From UBA7662 sp943369355 (lineage in GTDB: Bacteria; Bacteroidota; Bacteroidia; UBA7662), in NCBI GenBank assembly GCA_943369355.1, contig CALRMX020000002.1, positions 62,001 to 126,000 on the forward strand: DNA of 64,000 nt, given 5' to 3'. Both the position numbers and the translations under genes were made by a program. Each line of letters opens with the position of its first letter. Position 1 is the stretch's first letter. The notes beneath the pieces were generated by a model. It was given only the letters and a program-made list of their open reading frames with translations, made no database searches and had not been told where the DNA came from. This document shows, piece after piece, positions 44,875-53,731 of the stretch.

Positions 44875-45600
44875 TTACTTTTCTACAGCCGCCAAAAACT
44901 GTCCTGCAGCCATTTGTTCGGCTTGCTTTTTACTGATGTCCTTGCCGGTAGCCACTACTTGGTCGTCGACCAAAAGCTGAACGACAAATACCCGATGGCG
45001 ACCTTGCTGTAAAGTTTCTGCTACATCAAAACGGATACTTTTACCGTTTCGATGACTCCATTCAACCAGTCGGCTTTTGTGATTGTTATCCGATTGCATC
45101 ACCTCCTCAAAATCAACCATAGCCTTAATGATGCGTTGATTGATGAAACGCAAGGTGGCCGGATAACCGTGATCGAGGTAAAATGCGCCTATTAATGCTT
45201 CAAGTGCGTCGGCATTCATGTTCTTGGATGGCGATTGCCCTCTGGTATTCCCTGAGAAGGTAACCAGTAACTTATTCAATCCGAGTTTCCTCGACATGGC
45301 ATCGAGGCTATTGGCATTCACCACGCGTGAGCGCATCTCGGTCAGGAAACCCTCATCTTTAAAAGGATACTTTTTGAACAAAATTTCGGCTATTGCCAAA
45401 TCGAGAACAGCGTCACCTAAGAATTCAAGCCTTTCGTTGTTTTTACGAAATCCGGTTTCACCTTCCTTGCGTACCGACGAGTGCGTGAAAGCAAGCTCGT
45501 ACAAGCTTAAGTTTTTGGGTCTTCTGCCAGTAAGTGATAATACTGCTCTGGCCAGTGGGTTGGCTGGTGGAAATAACCGATTCTGGAGGGAACGGATCAC
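44875..45600 (-). CDS. rnc: Ribonuclease III
   Basis: A 241-residue dsRNA endonuclease for rRNA and mRNA processing. The catalytic signature NERLEFLGDAVLDLAI contains the metal-binding Glu and Asp, MNADALEALIGAFYLDHG supplies the second pair, and residues about 170-240 form the double-stranded RNA-binding domain (HRVFVVQLLVDDQVVATGKD, KKQAEQMAAGQFL). It follows fabF after 10 bp, the classical acpP-fabF-rnc arrangement. Confidence 0.96.
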   Translation of the reverse strand: MIRSLQNRLFPPANPLARAVLSLTGRRPKNLSLYELAFTHSSVRKEGETGFRKNNERLEFLGDAVLDLAIAEILFKKYPFKDEGFLTEMRSRVVNANSLDAMSRKLGLNKLLVTFSGNTRGQSPSKNMNADALEALIGAFYLDHGYPATLRFINQRIIKAMVDFEEVMQSDNNHKSRLVEWSHRNGKSIRFDVAETLQQGRHRVFVVQLLVDDQVVATGKDISKKQAEQMAAGQFLAAVEK

Positions 45601-45610
45601 GCGAGAAGGG

Positions 45611-46864
45611 TTAACCTTCGTATTTCCGGAAGATCACTGAAGTATTGTGCCCACCAAAGCCAAAAGTATTACTCAAGGCAGCGCGTATCTCACGCTGTTG
45701 TGGCTTATTAAAGGTGAGATTAATCTTCGGATCAAACTGCGGATCGTCGGTAAAGTGATTGATGGTAGGCGGCACCACGCTATTCTGAATGGCAAGTACC
45801 GTTGCAATAGCTTCTACCGCTCCTGCAGCTCCAAGCAAGTGACCTGTCATCGACTTGGTTGAGCTGATGTTCATTTTATAGGCATGATTGCCAAATACAG
45901 ATTGAATCGCCTTAATCTCACTGATGTCTCCCAGCGGTGTAGAAGTTCCATGCACATTTACATAGTCTACATCTTCGGGGCTCATGTGCGCATCGGCGAG
46001 CGCTGCTTTCATCACGTTGGTAGCTCCCAATCCTTCGGGATGCGGAGCGGTAATGTGGTAAGCGTCGGCACTCATGCCGCCACCTGCAACTTCAGCATAT
46101 ATTTTTGCGCCTCTAGCCTTGGCATGCTCGTATTCTTCGAGGATGAGGCAAGCCCCTCCTTCACCTAACAAGAAGCCATCGCGGTCGGCATCAAAAGGAC
46201 GAGATGCTGTTTTGGGATCGTCGTTGCGTTCCGAAAGAGCCTTCATGGCGTTGAATCCGCCCATGCCTGCTTCGTTGATCGCTGCCTCTGATCCGCCAGT
46301 GATGAAAACATCGGCTTTACCTAATCGAATGTAGTTGAAGGCATCGATGATGGCATTGTTTGAAGAAGCACAAGCAGAAACCGTGGTATAATTCGGTCCG
46401 CGAAACCCATACTTAATCGAGATATAACCAGCACCTATGTCGGCAATCATTTTCGGAATGAAAAAAGGATTGAACCGTGGTGTTCCGTCGCCTTTGGCGA
46501 ATGCCGTTACTTCTTCAAGAAAAGTAAAAAGTCCGCCGATACCTGAACCCCAAATTACTCCTGCTCGGTCGGTATTAATTTTTTCAATGTCGATGCCTGA
46601 ATCGCGCATGGCCTCGTCGGCAGTAACCATGGCAAAATGAACATAAGGGTCCATTTTGCGGGCTTCTTTGCGATCCATGAAATTCTGGACATCGAAATTT
46701 TTTACTTCCGCGGCAAAACGGGTCCTGAATTTGGAAGCATCAAAATGCGTGATGAAGTCGGCGCCACTGACACCTGTCATCAGACCATTCCAGAATTCGG
46801 GAACCGTGTTGCCTATGGGTGTAAGCGCACCTAGGCCTGTTACTACTACTCGTCGTAACTGCAT
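45611..46864 (-). CDS. fabF: Beta-ketoacyl-ACP synthase II FabF
   Basis: A 417-residue condensing enzyme elongating fatty acids from malonyl-ACP. The N-terminal RRVVVTGLGALTPIGN, the nucleophile Cys in TVSACASSNNAIIDA, and the two His in VNVHGTSTPLGD and SMTGHLLGAAGAVEA complete the Cys-His-His triad. Ends GFGGHNTSVIFRKY. acpP lies 25 bp upstream and rnc 10 bp downstream. Confidence 0.96.
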   Translation of the reverse strand: MQLRRVVVTGLGALTPIGNTVPEFWNGLMTGVSGADFITHFDASKFRTRFAAEVKNFDVQNFMDRKEARKMDPYVHFAMVTADEAMRDSGIDIEKINTDRAGVIWGSGIGGLFTFLEEVTAFAKGDGTPRFNPFFIPKMIADIGAGYISIKYGFRGPNYTTVSACASSNNAIIDAFNYIRLGKADVFITGGSEAAINEAGMGGFNAMKALSERNDDPKTASRPFDADRDGFLLGEGGACLILEEYEHAKARGAKIYAEVAGGGMSADAYHITAPHPEGLGATNVMKAALADAHMSPEDVDYVNVHGTSTPLGDISEIKAIQSVFGNHAYKMNISSTKSMTGHLLGAAGAVEAIATVLAIQNSVVPPTINHFTDDPQFDPKINLTFNKPQQREIRAALSNTFGFGGHNTSVIFRKYEG

Positions 46865-46889
46865 GCGGAAGTTTTGGGGGTTAAATTAA

Positions 46890-47126
46890 TTAACCAGCGT
46901 GAGCCTCGAGATAGGTAATCGCGTGACCTACGGTCTGGATGTTTTCTGCTTGATCGTCTGGAATAGAGATGTTAAACTCTTTCTCGAACTCCATGATTAA
47001 CTCAACGGTATCGAGTGAATCTGCTCCTAAATCGTTGGTGAAGCTGGCTTCGAGGGTTACTTCACTCTCGTCAACGCCAAGTTTGTCAACGATGATCGCT
47101 TTCACTTTTGCTGCAATGTCCGACAT
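46890..47126 (-). CDS. acpP: Acyl carrier protein
   Basis: A 78-residue carrier of fatty-acyl chains on phosphopantetheine at Ser37 in DLGADSLDTVELIMEFE. I start at ATG 47126 (MSDIAAKVKAIIVDKL); an upstream extension of 21 residues has no ACP character. The strongly acidic sequence and fabF neighbour confirm it as the fatty-acid-synthesis ACP. Confidence 0.97.
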   Translation of the reverse strand: MSDIAAKVKAIIVDKLGVDESEVTLEASFTNDLGADSLDTVELIMEFEKEFNISIPDDQAENIQTVGHAITYLEAHAG

Positions 47127-47261
47127 GTTCGTGGTTTTTGGGATGATTAAAATCTTCGGCAATATTAATGGATTCCGTACATAATGCAAACTGCCTTATC
47201 AAATAAGCACGGTTTCTACATTAATTCTGCACGTTATCGAATCATGAATTTAGTTGTTTTA

Positions 47262-47269
47262 TACATTTG
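47262..47269 (+). promoter_or_regulatory. Candidate -7 element for the IPExxxVDY-pyk segment
   Basis: TACATTTG matches TAnnTTTG. It lies upstream of the TTG at 47290 but inside the frame if translation began at the TTG at 47254, favouring the later start. No clear -33 element. Confidence 0.3.
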
Positions 47270-47289
47270 TCAGTAAGTTACTCACGTAT

Positions 47290-47712
47290 TTGGCCCGACG
47301 CACTCTTGACTACGACCTGTCCTATGATTTTTCACTCATCGGAATTTCCAGTCAGCTGAAGCCCCATTCAGCAGCTTGGTGGATAAACAAAACGTTGGAA
47401 ATTGAACTTGAATGCACCGACCCATTGGAGCTTTTGCTTCCTAAAACGGAAATTCTAGCTTGGTTTCCACGCTTTGTCTATGAAGTGAAGGATTTAGAAG
47501 CCAGCTTGTTTCTGCTTTCCAATGCAGGAACGCAAGGTTTTCTGGTTCCGGAATTTAAGGAGTTGGATTATTTTCTTCTTTTCGAAGGAGAAAGTGGTTC
47601 TTTGCTAAGTCCAGACCTGATACGCTCATTAAAAACGATAAAACTATTTCAGGCAGTGACCGAGGTGGATGTAAATCAAAAACTTCGGTCGAAAACACAT
47701 TTAGTATTTTAG
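47290..47712 (+). CDS. IPExxxVDY family protein
   Basis: A protein of about 140 residues (or 152 from an upstream TTG at 47254). The C-terminal half contains FLVPEFKELDYFLLFEG, matching the family name motif IPExxxVDY. The N-terminal LDYDLSYDFSLIGI and CTDPLELLLP are typical too. Function unknown; widespread in Bacteroidota and often beside pyk, which starts one base after its stop. The start is uncertain: no ATG is near, and a candidate promoter between the two TTG codons favours the later one. Confidence 0.75.
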   Translation: MARRTLDYDLSYDFSLIGISSQLKPHSAAWWINKTLEIELECTDPLELLLPKTEILAWFPRFVYEVKDLEASLFLLSNAGTQGFLVPEFKELDYFLLFEGESGSLLSPDLIRSLKTIKLFQAVTEVDVNQKLRSKTHLVF

Positions 47713-47713
47713 T

Positions 47714-49150
47714 ATGACCCCCCCAGCCATTAGCAAACACACCAAAATTGTCGCTACCGTAGGTCCGGCTTGTTCCGATAAAGAAGTGCTCCACCGTATG
47801 ATAAAAAGCGGTGTAAATGTATTCCGACTCAACTTTTCACATGCAGTGTATGACGATTTACGCAAAGTAATCGGGGCCATTCGTGAACTAAATGTTGAGT
47901 TAGGAACCAGCGTAGCCATACTTGGTGACCTCCAAGGCCCCAAGATTCGGATCGGCGAAGTACAAAACAACGGTATACAATTGCAGACAGGAGATCGCTT
48001 GAAGCTGGTCACCGAAAAAATGATTGGTAACAAGGAAAAAATCTACTTGAATTACCTTGAATTTCCCCAAGATGTAGAAGAGGGTGATCAGGTTCTTTTA
48101 GATGACGGTAAAATAAAATTTGAGGTGGTTTCAACCAATCGACTCGATGAAGTAGAAGTGGTGGTTATTCATGGTGGATTTCTGTCGTCGAAAAAAGGCG
48201 TTAACCTGCCCAATACCAAGGTGTCGCTACCTTCTTTGACCGAAAAAGACCTCAAGGATCTTGACTTCATTCTCGAGCATGACCTCGATTGGTGCGCACT
48301 TTCATTTGTGCGGACCGCAGAAGACATCATTGACTTACGGAGAAGAATCAGCGCAGCCGGTAAAAACATTCATATCGTTGCGAAAATTGAAAAGCCTGCT
48401 GCGGTGGAAGCGATTGATGCCATTATTGATGCTACCGACGGGGTAATGGTTGCTCGAGGTGACCTAGGAGTAGAATATCCGATAGAAAAGTTGCCTCTTA
48501 TCCAAAAATTGATTGTGCGCAAGTGCCTCAAAGCAACAAAACCTGTAATTATCGCCACGCAAATGATGGAGTCGATGATCTCGAGTTTTATGCCTACTCG
48601 TGCTGAAGCGAACGACGTGGCGAATGCAGTGCTCGACGGTGCCGACGCCCTAATGCTTAGTGGGGAAACTTCGGTAGGACAACACCCTGTACAGGTAATT
48701 GACTATATGGTACGCATTATTCATGCAGTAGAGACCGAAGCCGACATCTATCATCGTGACAATGAAACACCGGAAGATTCTCCCACGTTCTTGAGCGATT
48801 CCTTGTGCTACATTGCCAGTAGGGCAGCCATGTACGTGAAGGCAGATGCCATCATTGGCATGACCAAATCGGGATATACTGCTTATAAGGTATCGAGCTA
48901 CCGACCCAAGGCGCCAACCTATATTTTTACTCCCGACCAACAACTGCTTACCCGCATTAGCCTTGTTTGGGGGGTTCGTGCCTTTTACTACGATAAACTA
49001 TCCACTACCGACGAAACCATCACCGATGTTTTGAGCATTCTTAAAGATAAAAAGTTGCTTAAAAAAGGTGATGTCGTAGTCAATACTGGCTCTATGCCTA
49101 TCAAGGATAAAAGCAGGGCCAACTTCATGAAATTTTCAGTGGTCGAGTAA
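47714..49150 (+). CDS. pyk: Pyruvate kinase
   Basis: A 478-residue glycolytic enzyme converting phosphoenolpyruvate and ADP to pyruvate and ATP. Motifs: TKIVATVGPACSDKE, FRLNFSHAVYDDLRK, ILGDLQGPKIRIG, the active-site IVAKIEKPAAVEAIDAIIDA segment, GVMVARGDLGVEYPIEKLP, VIIATQMMESMI and RAEANDVANAVLDGADALML. A B-domain and a C-terminal domain are present. It ends 14 bp into the opposing HAD gene, and a perfect hairpin about 37 bases later is a good terminator. Confidence 0.97.
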   Translation: MTPPAISKHTKIVATVGPACSDKEVLHRMIKSGVNVFRLNFSHAVYDDLRKVIGAIRELNVELGTSVAILGDLQGPKIRIGEVQNNGIQLQTGDRLKLVTEKMIGNKEKIYLNYLEFPQDVEEGDQVLLDDGKIKFEVVSTNRLDEVEVVVIHGGFLSSKKGVNLPNTKVSLPSLTEKDLKDLDFILEHDLDWCALSFVRTAEDIIDLRRRISAAGKNIHIVAKIEKPAAVEAIDAIIDATDGVMVARGDLGVEYPIEKLPLIQKLIVRKCLKATKPVIIATQMMESMISSFMPTRAEANDVANAVLDGADALMLSGETSVGQHPVQVIDYMVRIIHAVETEADIYHRDNETPEDSPTFLSDSLCYIASRAAMYVKADAIIGMTKSGYTAYKVSSYRPKAPTYIFTPDQQLLTRISLVWGVRAFYYDKLSTTDETITDVLSILKDKKLLKKGDVVVNTGSMPIKDKSRANFMKFSVVE

Positions 49151-49765
49151 GCCCATTTGCTTTAAACTCAACCGAATATCGGTATTGCCGGGATGATGGA
49201 AAACCATCATCCCGGTTTGTTTTGCCCCAATGAGATGTCCGGGAGAGTCGTCGATGAACAAAGTTTCTGAGGCAAGCAGTCCATTTTCATTGGCTACAAG
49301 TTCAAATATTGCAGGATTTGGTTTTCGCAACCCAAGTTTTTGAGAATAGTATACCTTTTCGAAGTAAGGTGTTAGCTCTCGAAATCCGTGGTGCCTTTCT
49401 AGCCAATTTTCGAAGCCTTCAACGTGTAAATCGTTCGTATTGCTTAGCAAAAAAATGCGGTATCGGTCGCGCAAGGATTGAACTTCTTCTAATCGGTCGA
49501 CATAAACAGGACCTAATACAGCATTCCAAGCTTCAACCAGCAAATCGAAGGGCATGGTGGCTTGTAATGCTTTTTGCCAGTGACTGAGGAATGCCTCGGT
49601 GCTTATTGCTCCCGTTTCGTAGGCGTCGAACAAGCCAGAGGCCGATAACCTGGCTTCAACTTCTTTCATGGATTCTCCGCAATATTCCTCGACTTTTCTT
49701 CGGGTAGCGTCCATGTACACATCTATGAACAATCCACCTAGGTCAAAAATTATGTTTTTAATCAT
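49136..49765 (-). CDS. HAD superfamily hydrolase (subfamily IA-like)
   Basis: A 209-residue phosphatase-like protein. MIKNIIFDLGGLFIDVYM gives motif I, with the nucleophile Asp at residue 8 but Gly two positions later instead of the usual acid/base Asp, as in YihX-type enzymes. Motif II is FLLSNTND, motif III Lys lies in SQKLGLRKPNPAIFEL and motif IV in LFIDDSPGHL. Substrate unknown. Its 3' coding end contains the pyk terminator palindrome and overlaps pyk by 15 bases. Confidence 0.88.
   Translation of the reverse strand: MIKNIIFDLGGLFIDVYMDATRRKVEEYCGESMKEVEARLSASGLFDAYETGAISTEAFLSHWQKALQATMPFDLLVEAWNAVLGPVYVDRLEEVQSLRDRYRIFLLSNTNDLHVEGFENWLERHHGFRELTPYFEKVYYSQKLGLRKPNPAIFELVANENGLLASETLFIDDSPGHLIGAKQTGMMVFHHPGNTDIRLSLKQMGLLDH
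49188..49224 (+). terminator. Pyruvate kinase terminator inside the HAD coding sequence
   Basis: Perfect 12-bp arms (49188-49199 and 49204-49215), four-A loop, then TTTGTTTTG. It is 37 bases beyond the pyk stop, yet lies wholly within the minus-strand HAD gene, where it encodes part of GMMVFHHPGN. Confidence 0.75.
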
Positions 49766-49843
49766 GGTTGATTAGAAAAAGCATTGCAAGATAGCCCGAT
49801 ATGCCGTAATCTTGCAGCCTGATGAAAGCGCCCGGCTTTCTTC

Positions 49844-49917
49844 GGGCTCTTAGCTCAGCTGGTTAGAGCAGCAGACTCATAATCTGCGGGTCGTAGGTTC
49901 GAGCCCTACAGGGCCCA
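49844..49917 (+). tRNA. tRNA-Met (anticodon CAT)
   Basis: 74 bases, without encoded CCA. The acceptor stem GGGCTCT (49844-49850) pairs with AGGGCCC (49910-49916); discriminator A. The anticodon arm GCAGACTCATAATCTGC has CAT at 49878-49880. A CAT tRNA could also be the tRNA-Ile with a modified C34; the acceptor does not decide, so elongator Met is the default. Confidence 0.93.
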
Positions 49918-49924
49918 CAACACC

Positions 49925-49957
49925 AAGAGGCATGCTTCGGTATGCCTCTTTTTTTTA
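49925..49957 (+). terminator. Terminator downstream of tRNA-Met
   Basis: Eleven-base arms (49925-49935, 49940-49950), one G-T pair, TTCG loop, then eight T residues. An excellent rho-independent terminator eight bases after the tRNA. Confidence 0.9.
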
Positions 49958-50040
49958 CTTGCTTTATCCTCAACCCTAAGGGATCTTGATTTTTTCTTTT
50001 TCGATCTTACCTACTATGTTTACAAATCACTCACTGTACC

Positions 50041-51576
50041 ATGAACTGTCTGCTCATTTATCCTGAAATGCCCGATACCTTTTATGCTTTGAAGCATTTC
50101 GTGAAGCATGCAGGGAAAAAAGCGCCGTTTCCGCCACTGGGTCTATTAACGGTGGCAAGTATGTTGCCCGATGAGTGGACGTTACGTGTGTGTGACTGTA
50201 ATGTGGAGCCACTCACCGACAATTTGCTTGATTGGGCCGACTTGGTGTTTTTGTCGGCCATGAACGTTCAAGAAGAGTCGGTAAGGGTGGTATTGAAGCA
50301 GTGTGAAAATAAAAAAGTAAAGGTGGTAGCCGGAGGCCCATTGTTCACACACGAACACGAAAGATTCAACAATGTAGATTATTTCGTATTGAATGAGGCT
50401 GAGATAACCTTGCCCTTGTTTTTGGCAGATTTTAAGGCAGGTGTGCCTCAAAAAATTTACACCAGTACAGCTTTTGCCGACATCACCACTACCCCACTGC
50501 CACGATACGACCTAGTTGACCTAGACAACTATCTATATGCGATTATTCAATACTCACGGGGCTGCCCTTATTTGTGTGATTTTTGTGATGTAACAGCGCT
50601 TTTTGGCCGGAAACCAAGGGTAAAATCACCAGATCGACTCATTGAAGAGCTCGAGCTAATACAGAAACAATCCAATTTTACCACCGTGCTTTTTGCCGAT
50701 GATAATTTGATTGGAAACAAACGAGTTTTAAAGAATGATTTACTTCCTGCACTTATCGAATGGCAAAAAAAGCAGGAATACGGATTTTGGTTTGCCACCC
50801 AGGTAACCATCAATGTAGCCGACGACCCAGAGCTATTGAGCATGCTAGCTGACGCTGGATTTAGAAGTATGTTCATTGGCATTGAAACGCCTCAGGAAGA
50901 CACTTTAAAAGATGCACGAAAGACACAGAATTTGAAGCGAGACGTGCTAAAAACCTTGCGTTATTTGCACGAACGTGGGTTTACCGTTTACGCAGGATTT
51001 ATCATCGGCTTCGACAACGATACGCCAGCTTCTATAGAATATGTTGCTGATTTTATCCAAGAGAGCGGCATTCCTTTCCCGATAGTAAACGTACTGAAAG
51101 CTCCACCCGGGACCGAACTTTTCGACCGAATGAAAAGAGAAGGTCGATTAAGTAAGGACTTTGCATTTGAAGAAGGGGACACCAATATTCACCCTACCAT
51201 GCCGCTTGAAGATTTGCTCAAGGGATTCATTCATGTGGTCAAGAAAATATATCTACAAGAAGGAACCTTCGATAGAATCAAAATTTACCTTTCGCAGCAC
51301 CAATTCACTGGCTCTCCCGTAAAAATCAAGGCTAAAATCCGAGTAAAAGACGTCATTCAATTACTGAAGCTACTCTTTACTGTAGGCGTATTAAGTCAGC
51401 ATCGAGCTAATTTTTGGCGAGTACTTGCCTACACCTTCCGCAATCATCGCCAATTTTTGGAGCACGGTTTATTTCTGGCACTTATGAGTGTTCAGATGCA
51501 TGCACATGCGCTTCACTTGTTAGAACAAGCCCAATTGCAATTGGATGATATAGAAAGGCAGAAAAAAGTAGCTTAA
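50041..51576 (+). CDS. B12-binding domain radical SAM protein (DUF4070/HpnP-like), copy 1
   Basis: A 511-residue radical SAM enzyme. The N-terminal MNCLLIYPEMPDTFYALKH to VVAGGPLF region is a cobalamin-binding-like domain; the radical SAM Cys motif CPYLCDFC (Cys175, 179, 182) binds the 4Fe-4S cluster. RKPRVKSPDRLIEELELI, ADDNLIGNKRV, GFRSMFIGIETPQED and VNVLKAPPGTELFDRM are family elements, and a DUF4070-type tail follows. Relatives include HpnP (hopanoid C-2 methylase) and other methylases. Substrate unknown. A close paralogue follows at 51697. Confidence 0.88.
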   Translation: MNCLLIYPEMPDTFYALKHFVKHAGKKAPFPPLGLLTVASMLPDEWTLRVCDCNVEPLTDNLLDWADLVFLSAMNVQEESVRVVLKQCENKKVKVVAGGPLFTHEHERFNNVDYFVLNEAEITLPLFLADFKAGVPQKIYTSTAFADITTTPLPRYDLVDLDNYLYAIIQYSRGCPYLCDFCDVTALFGRKPRVKSPDRLIEELELIQKQSNFTTVLFADDNLIGNKRVLKNDLLPALIEWQKKQEYGFWFATQVTINVADDPELLSMLADAGFRSMFIGIETPQEDTLKDARKTQNLKRDVLKTLRYLHERGFTVYAGFIIGFDNDTPASIEYVADFIQESGIPFPIVNVLKAPPGTELFDRMKREGRLSKDFAFEEGDTNIHPTMPLEDLLKGFIHVVKKIYLQEGTFDRIKIYLSQHQFTGSPVKIKAKIRVKDVIQLLKLLFTVGVLSQHRANFWRVLAYTFRNHRQFLEHGLFLALMSVQMHAHALHLLEQAQLQLDDIERQKKVA

Positions 51577-51696
51577 GTCGGTAATTTCAAACGATATCGA
51601 TGTAAATGACGATGTAAAGCTTCAAAATGTGGTGGAAAATGCGGCACTTAAGGCCCGTCAATGCTTAAATGGAATAATTATAACAGACACACGATA

Positions 51697-53232
51697 ATGA
51701 ATTGTCTACTTGTATACCCGAGCATGCCAGATTCATTTTATGCATTGAAGCATGTTGTGAAAATTGCCAATAAGAAGGCTCCTTTTCCACCATTGGGTTT
51801 ATTGACAGTTGCCAGCCTATTGCCTCAAGAATGGTCACTCAGGGTGTGCGACTGCAATGTAAAACCATTGACAGATGAGCAACTCGACTGGTGCGACTTG
51901 GTGTTTTTGTCGGCCATGAATGTGCAAGAAGAGTCGGTTCGGGAAATCTTAAAACATTGTAAGTCGAAAAATGTCAAGATAGTAGCAGGAGGCCCACTAT
52001 TTACACACGAACACGAGCGGTTTAGTGAGGTGGATTACTTCATCTTAAACGAAGCTGAAATTACCTTGCCTTTGTTTTTGGAGGATCTGAGATTGGGTTC
52101 CCCGCAAAAAATGTACACCACTACTGCGTTTGCCGACATCACGCAAACGCCGCTACCGAGATATGACTTGATTGATTTTGATGACTATTTCTATGCGATA
52201 ATTCAATATTCGAGGGGATGCCCGTACTTATGTGACTTTTGCGATGTGACCGCACTTTTTGGTCGTAAACCACGAGTAAAAACCCCCGAGCAAATCATAG
52301 CAGAACTTGAGCTGATTCAAAAAAACTCGAATTTCTCTACGGTTTTGTTTGCCGACGACAATTTGATTGGGAACAAACGTGTTCTCAAAGCAGAACTATT
52401 GCCAGCCTTAATTGAGTGGCAAAAAAAACAGAAGTCAAGTTTTTGGTTTGCCACGCAAGTAACCATCAATGTAGTTGATGATGACGTTCTCCTAGAATTG
52501 CTAGCGGAAGCCGGATTCCGAACCTTTTTTGTGGGCATTGAAACGCCGCAAGAAGATTCGCTCAAAGATTCGCGAAAAACGCAAAATCTAAAGCGAGATT
52601 TGATGGAAGGGATACGTAAAGCCAACCAGCATGGCTTTACGATCTATGGTGGATTTATTGTTGGTTTTGATACCGACACCGAAGAGTCCTTCCAAAATGT
52701 CACGACATTTATCCAAGAGAGCGGCATCCCAATACCCATTGTAAATGTCCTAAAAGCTCCACCCGGAACCGAATTATTTGATAGGATTAAACGAGAAGGA
52801 AGGTTGACGAAAGATTTTGCCTTTGAAGAAGGTGAAACCAATATTCGTACGGTCATGCCTTTGGAAAAATTGATACAAGGCTTTACGCAGGTAGTCAAGG
52901 ATATTTATATGCTTGACAAAACCTACGAGAGGTATGAGGTATACATCAAACAACACGTACTAGCAAAAACCAAAGTCAAAATAAAGTATGAGGTTCAGTT
53001 GTCGGATATTCGACAACTTTTAAAAGTGCTTTTGACCATTGGCCTATTTAGCCGCTACCGCAACTTCTTTTGGAAAGTAATGCTGTTAACGTTTAGGAAC
53101 CACGGTTCTCCACTTCAATACGGTTTATATTTAGCGTTAATGGGAGTGCAAATGCATATGCATGCCCTTCATTTATTAAAACAAGCCGAGATACAGTTAG
53201 CTGAAATCGAAGAGCAAAAAAAGGTAGCTTAA
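51697..53232 (+). CDS. B12-binding domain radical SAM protein (DUF4070/HpnP-like), copy 2
   Basis: A 511-residue tandem paralogue of the preceding gene: a hand count gives 80 identities in the first 100 residues and the same CPYLCDFC cluster. I use ATG 51697, matching the start of copy 1, rather than the in-frame ATG at 51661, which adds 12 unrelated residues. Main differences: MTIGLFSRYRNFFWK in the C-terminal part and scattered substitutions, so both look functional and have diverged. They likely arose by local duplication. Confidence 0.88.
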   Translation: MNCLLVYPSMPDSFYALKHVVKIANKKAPFPPLGLLTVASLLPQEWSLRVCDCNVKPLTDEQLDWCDLVFLSAMNVQEESVREILKHCKSKNVKIVAGGPLFTHEHERFSEVDYFILNEAEITLPLFLEDLRLGSPQKMYTTTAFADITQTPLPRYDLIDFDDYFYAIIQYSRGCPYLCDFCDVTALFGRKPRVKTPEQIIAELELIQKNSNFSTVLFADDNLIGNKRVLKAELLPALIEWQKKQKSSFWFATQVTINVVDDDVLLELLAEAGFRTFFVGIETPQEDSLKDSRKTQNLKRDLMEGIRKANQHGFTIYGGFIVGFDTDTEESFQNVTTFIQESGIPIPIVNVLKAPPGTELFDRIKREGRLTKDFAFEEGETNIRTVMPLEKLIQGFTQVVKDIYMLDKTYERYEVYIKQHVLAKTKVKIKYEVQLSDIRQLLKVLLTIGLFSRYRNFFWKVMLLTFRNHGSPLQYGLYLALMGVQMHMHALHLLKQAEIQLAEIEEQKKVA

Positions 53233-53293
53233 AAGATTAGATTTCTCCGCTTTCATTAAAGCACTCCCCAAAAGCCAGTCCTTCACACACTAA

Positions 53294-53321
53294 AAAATAG
53301 CTCCCTGCGTGGAGCTATTTT
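53294..53321. terminator. Bidirectional terminator
   Basis: Perfect 11-bp arms (53294-53304 and 53311-53321), six-base loop, A run on the left, T-rich tail on the right. Lies between two convergent genes: the radical SAM copy 2 and the minus-strand TerB-like gene (stop at 53324). Confidence 0.8.
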
Positions 53322-53323
53322 CT

Positions 53324-53674
53324 TTATTCGGTTTCCCAATGCTCAAAAAGATGATCGATATAATCGTTTTCTTCATCCGAGATGTTAGCATCGGCCTTAA
53401 TTACATTCATGCTGAGCTGTAAAAAGCGTGCCCGTTCTTCGCGGGTAGACTGCCGATAAAAGGAGTGCATCGCAGCATCAAATTCTGCAAGCAATTGTTC
53501 GTGATTGAGCTGATTCAGGCGATGTGCCTCTACTTCAATTACGCTTTGACTAAATGCAGCGTCGAATTCTACACCGAGGTATTCGTGGATCACATCGCTT
53601 TCGAGTGGCAGATGTTCGCCATCGGCGTGTGCGAGTATCATGAGCATTTTATATCCTGAGGTAATTTTGTCCAT
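53324..53674 (-). CDS. Small acidic all-helical protein, TerB-like
   Basis: A 116-residue acidic protein with no signal peptide. Helix pattern and D/E-rich motifs such as LAHADGEHLPLESDVIHEYLG and MNVIKADANISDEENDYID recall tellurite-resistance TerB-type folds (metal-binding Asp/Glu). The similarity is at pattern level only. Neighbours give no clue. Confidence 0.6.
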   Translation of the reverse strand: MDKITSGYKMLMILAHADGEHLPLESDVIHEYLGVEFDAAFSQSVIEVEAHRLNQLNHEQLLAEFDAAMHSFYRQSTREERARFLQLSMNVIKADANISDEENDYIDHLFEHWETE

Positions 53675-53731
53675 GTTGTTCTAACGACTAAGATGAAAGT
53701 ATCGTTTCTGGTCGAATAAAAAAAATTGCTA

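Noticed and set aside
44864..44882. AT-rich inverted repeat AAAAGTAA/TTACTTTT at the thiL-rnc junction
   Set aside because: It covers both stop codons and looks like a bidirectional terminator, but the arms are only A/T-rich with one G-C pair per arm, so the stem would be unstable. Noted as chance or weak.
49822..49850. GCCCG...CGGGC hairpin just before tRNA-Met
   Set aside because: Overlaps the tRNA acceptor sequence, has a seven-to-eight-base loop and no T run; probably fortuitous pairing.
49844..49917. tRNA-Met as a mobile-element attachment site, with the duplicated radical SAM genes as cargo
   Set aside because: No integrase, no repeated tRNA 3' end downstream of the duplicated genes and no change in gene density; the tRNA has its own terminator. 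Retained only as a duplication finding.
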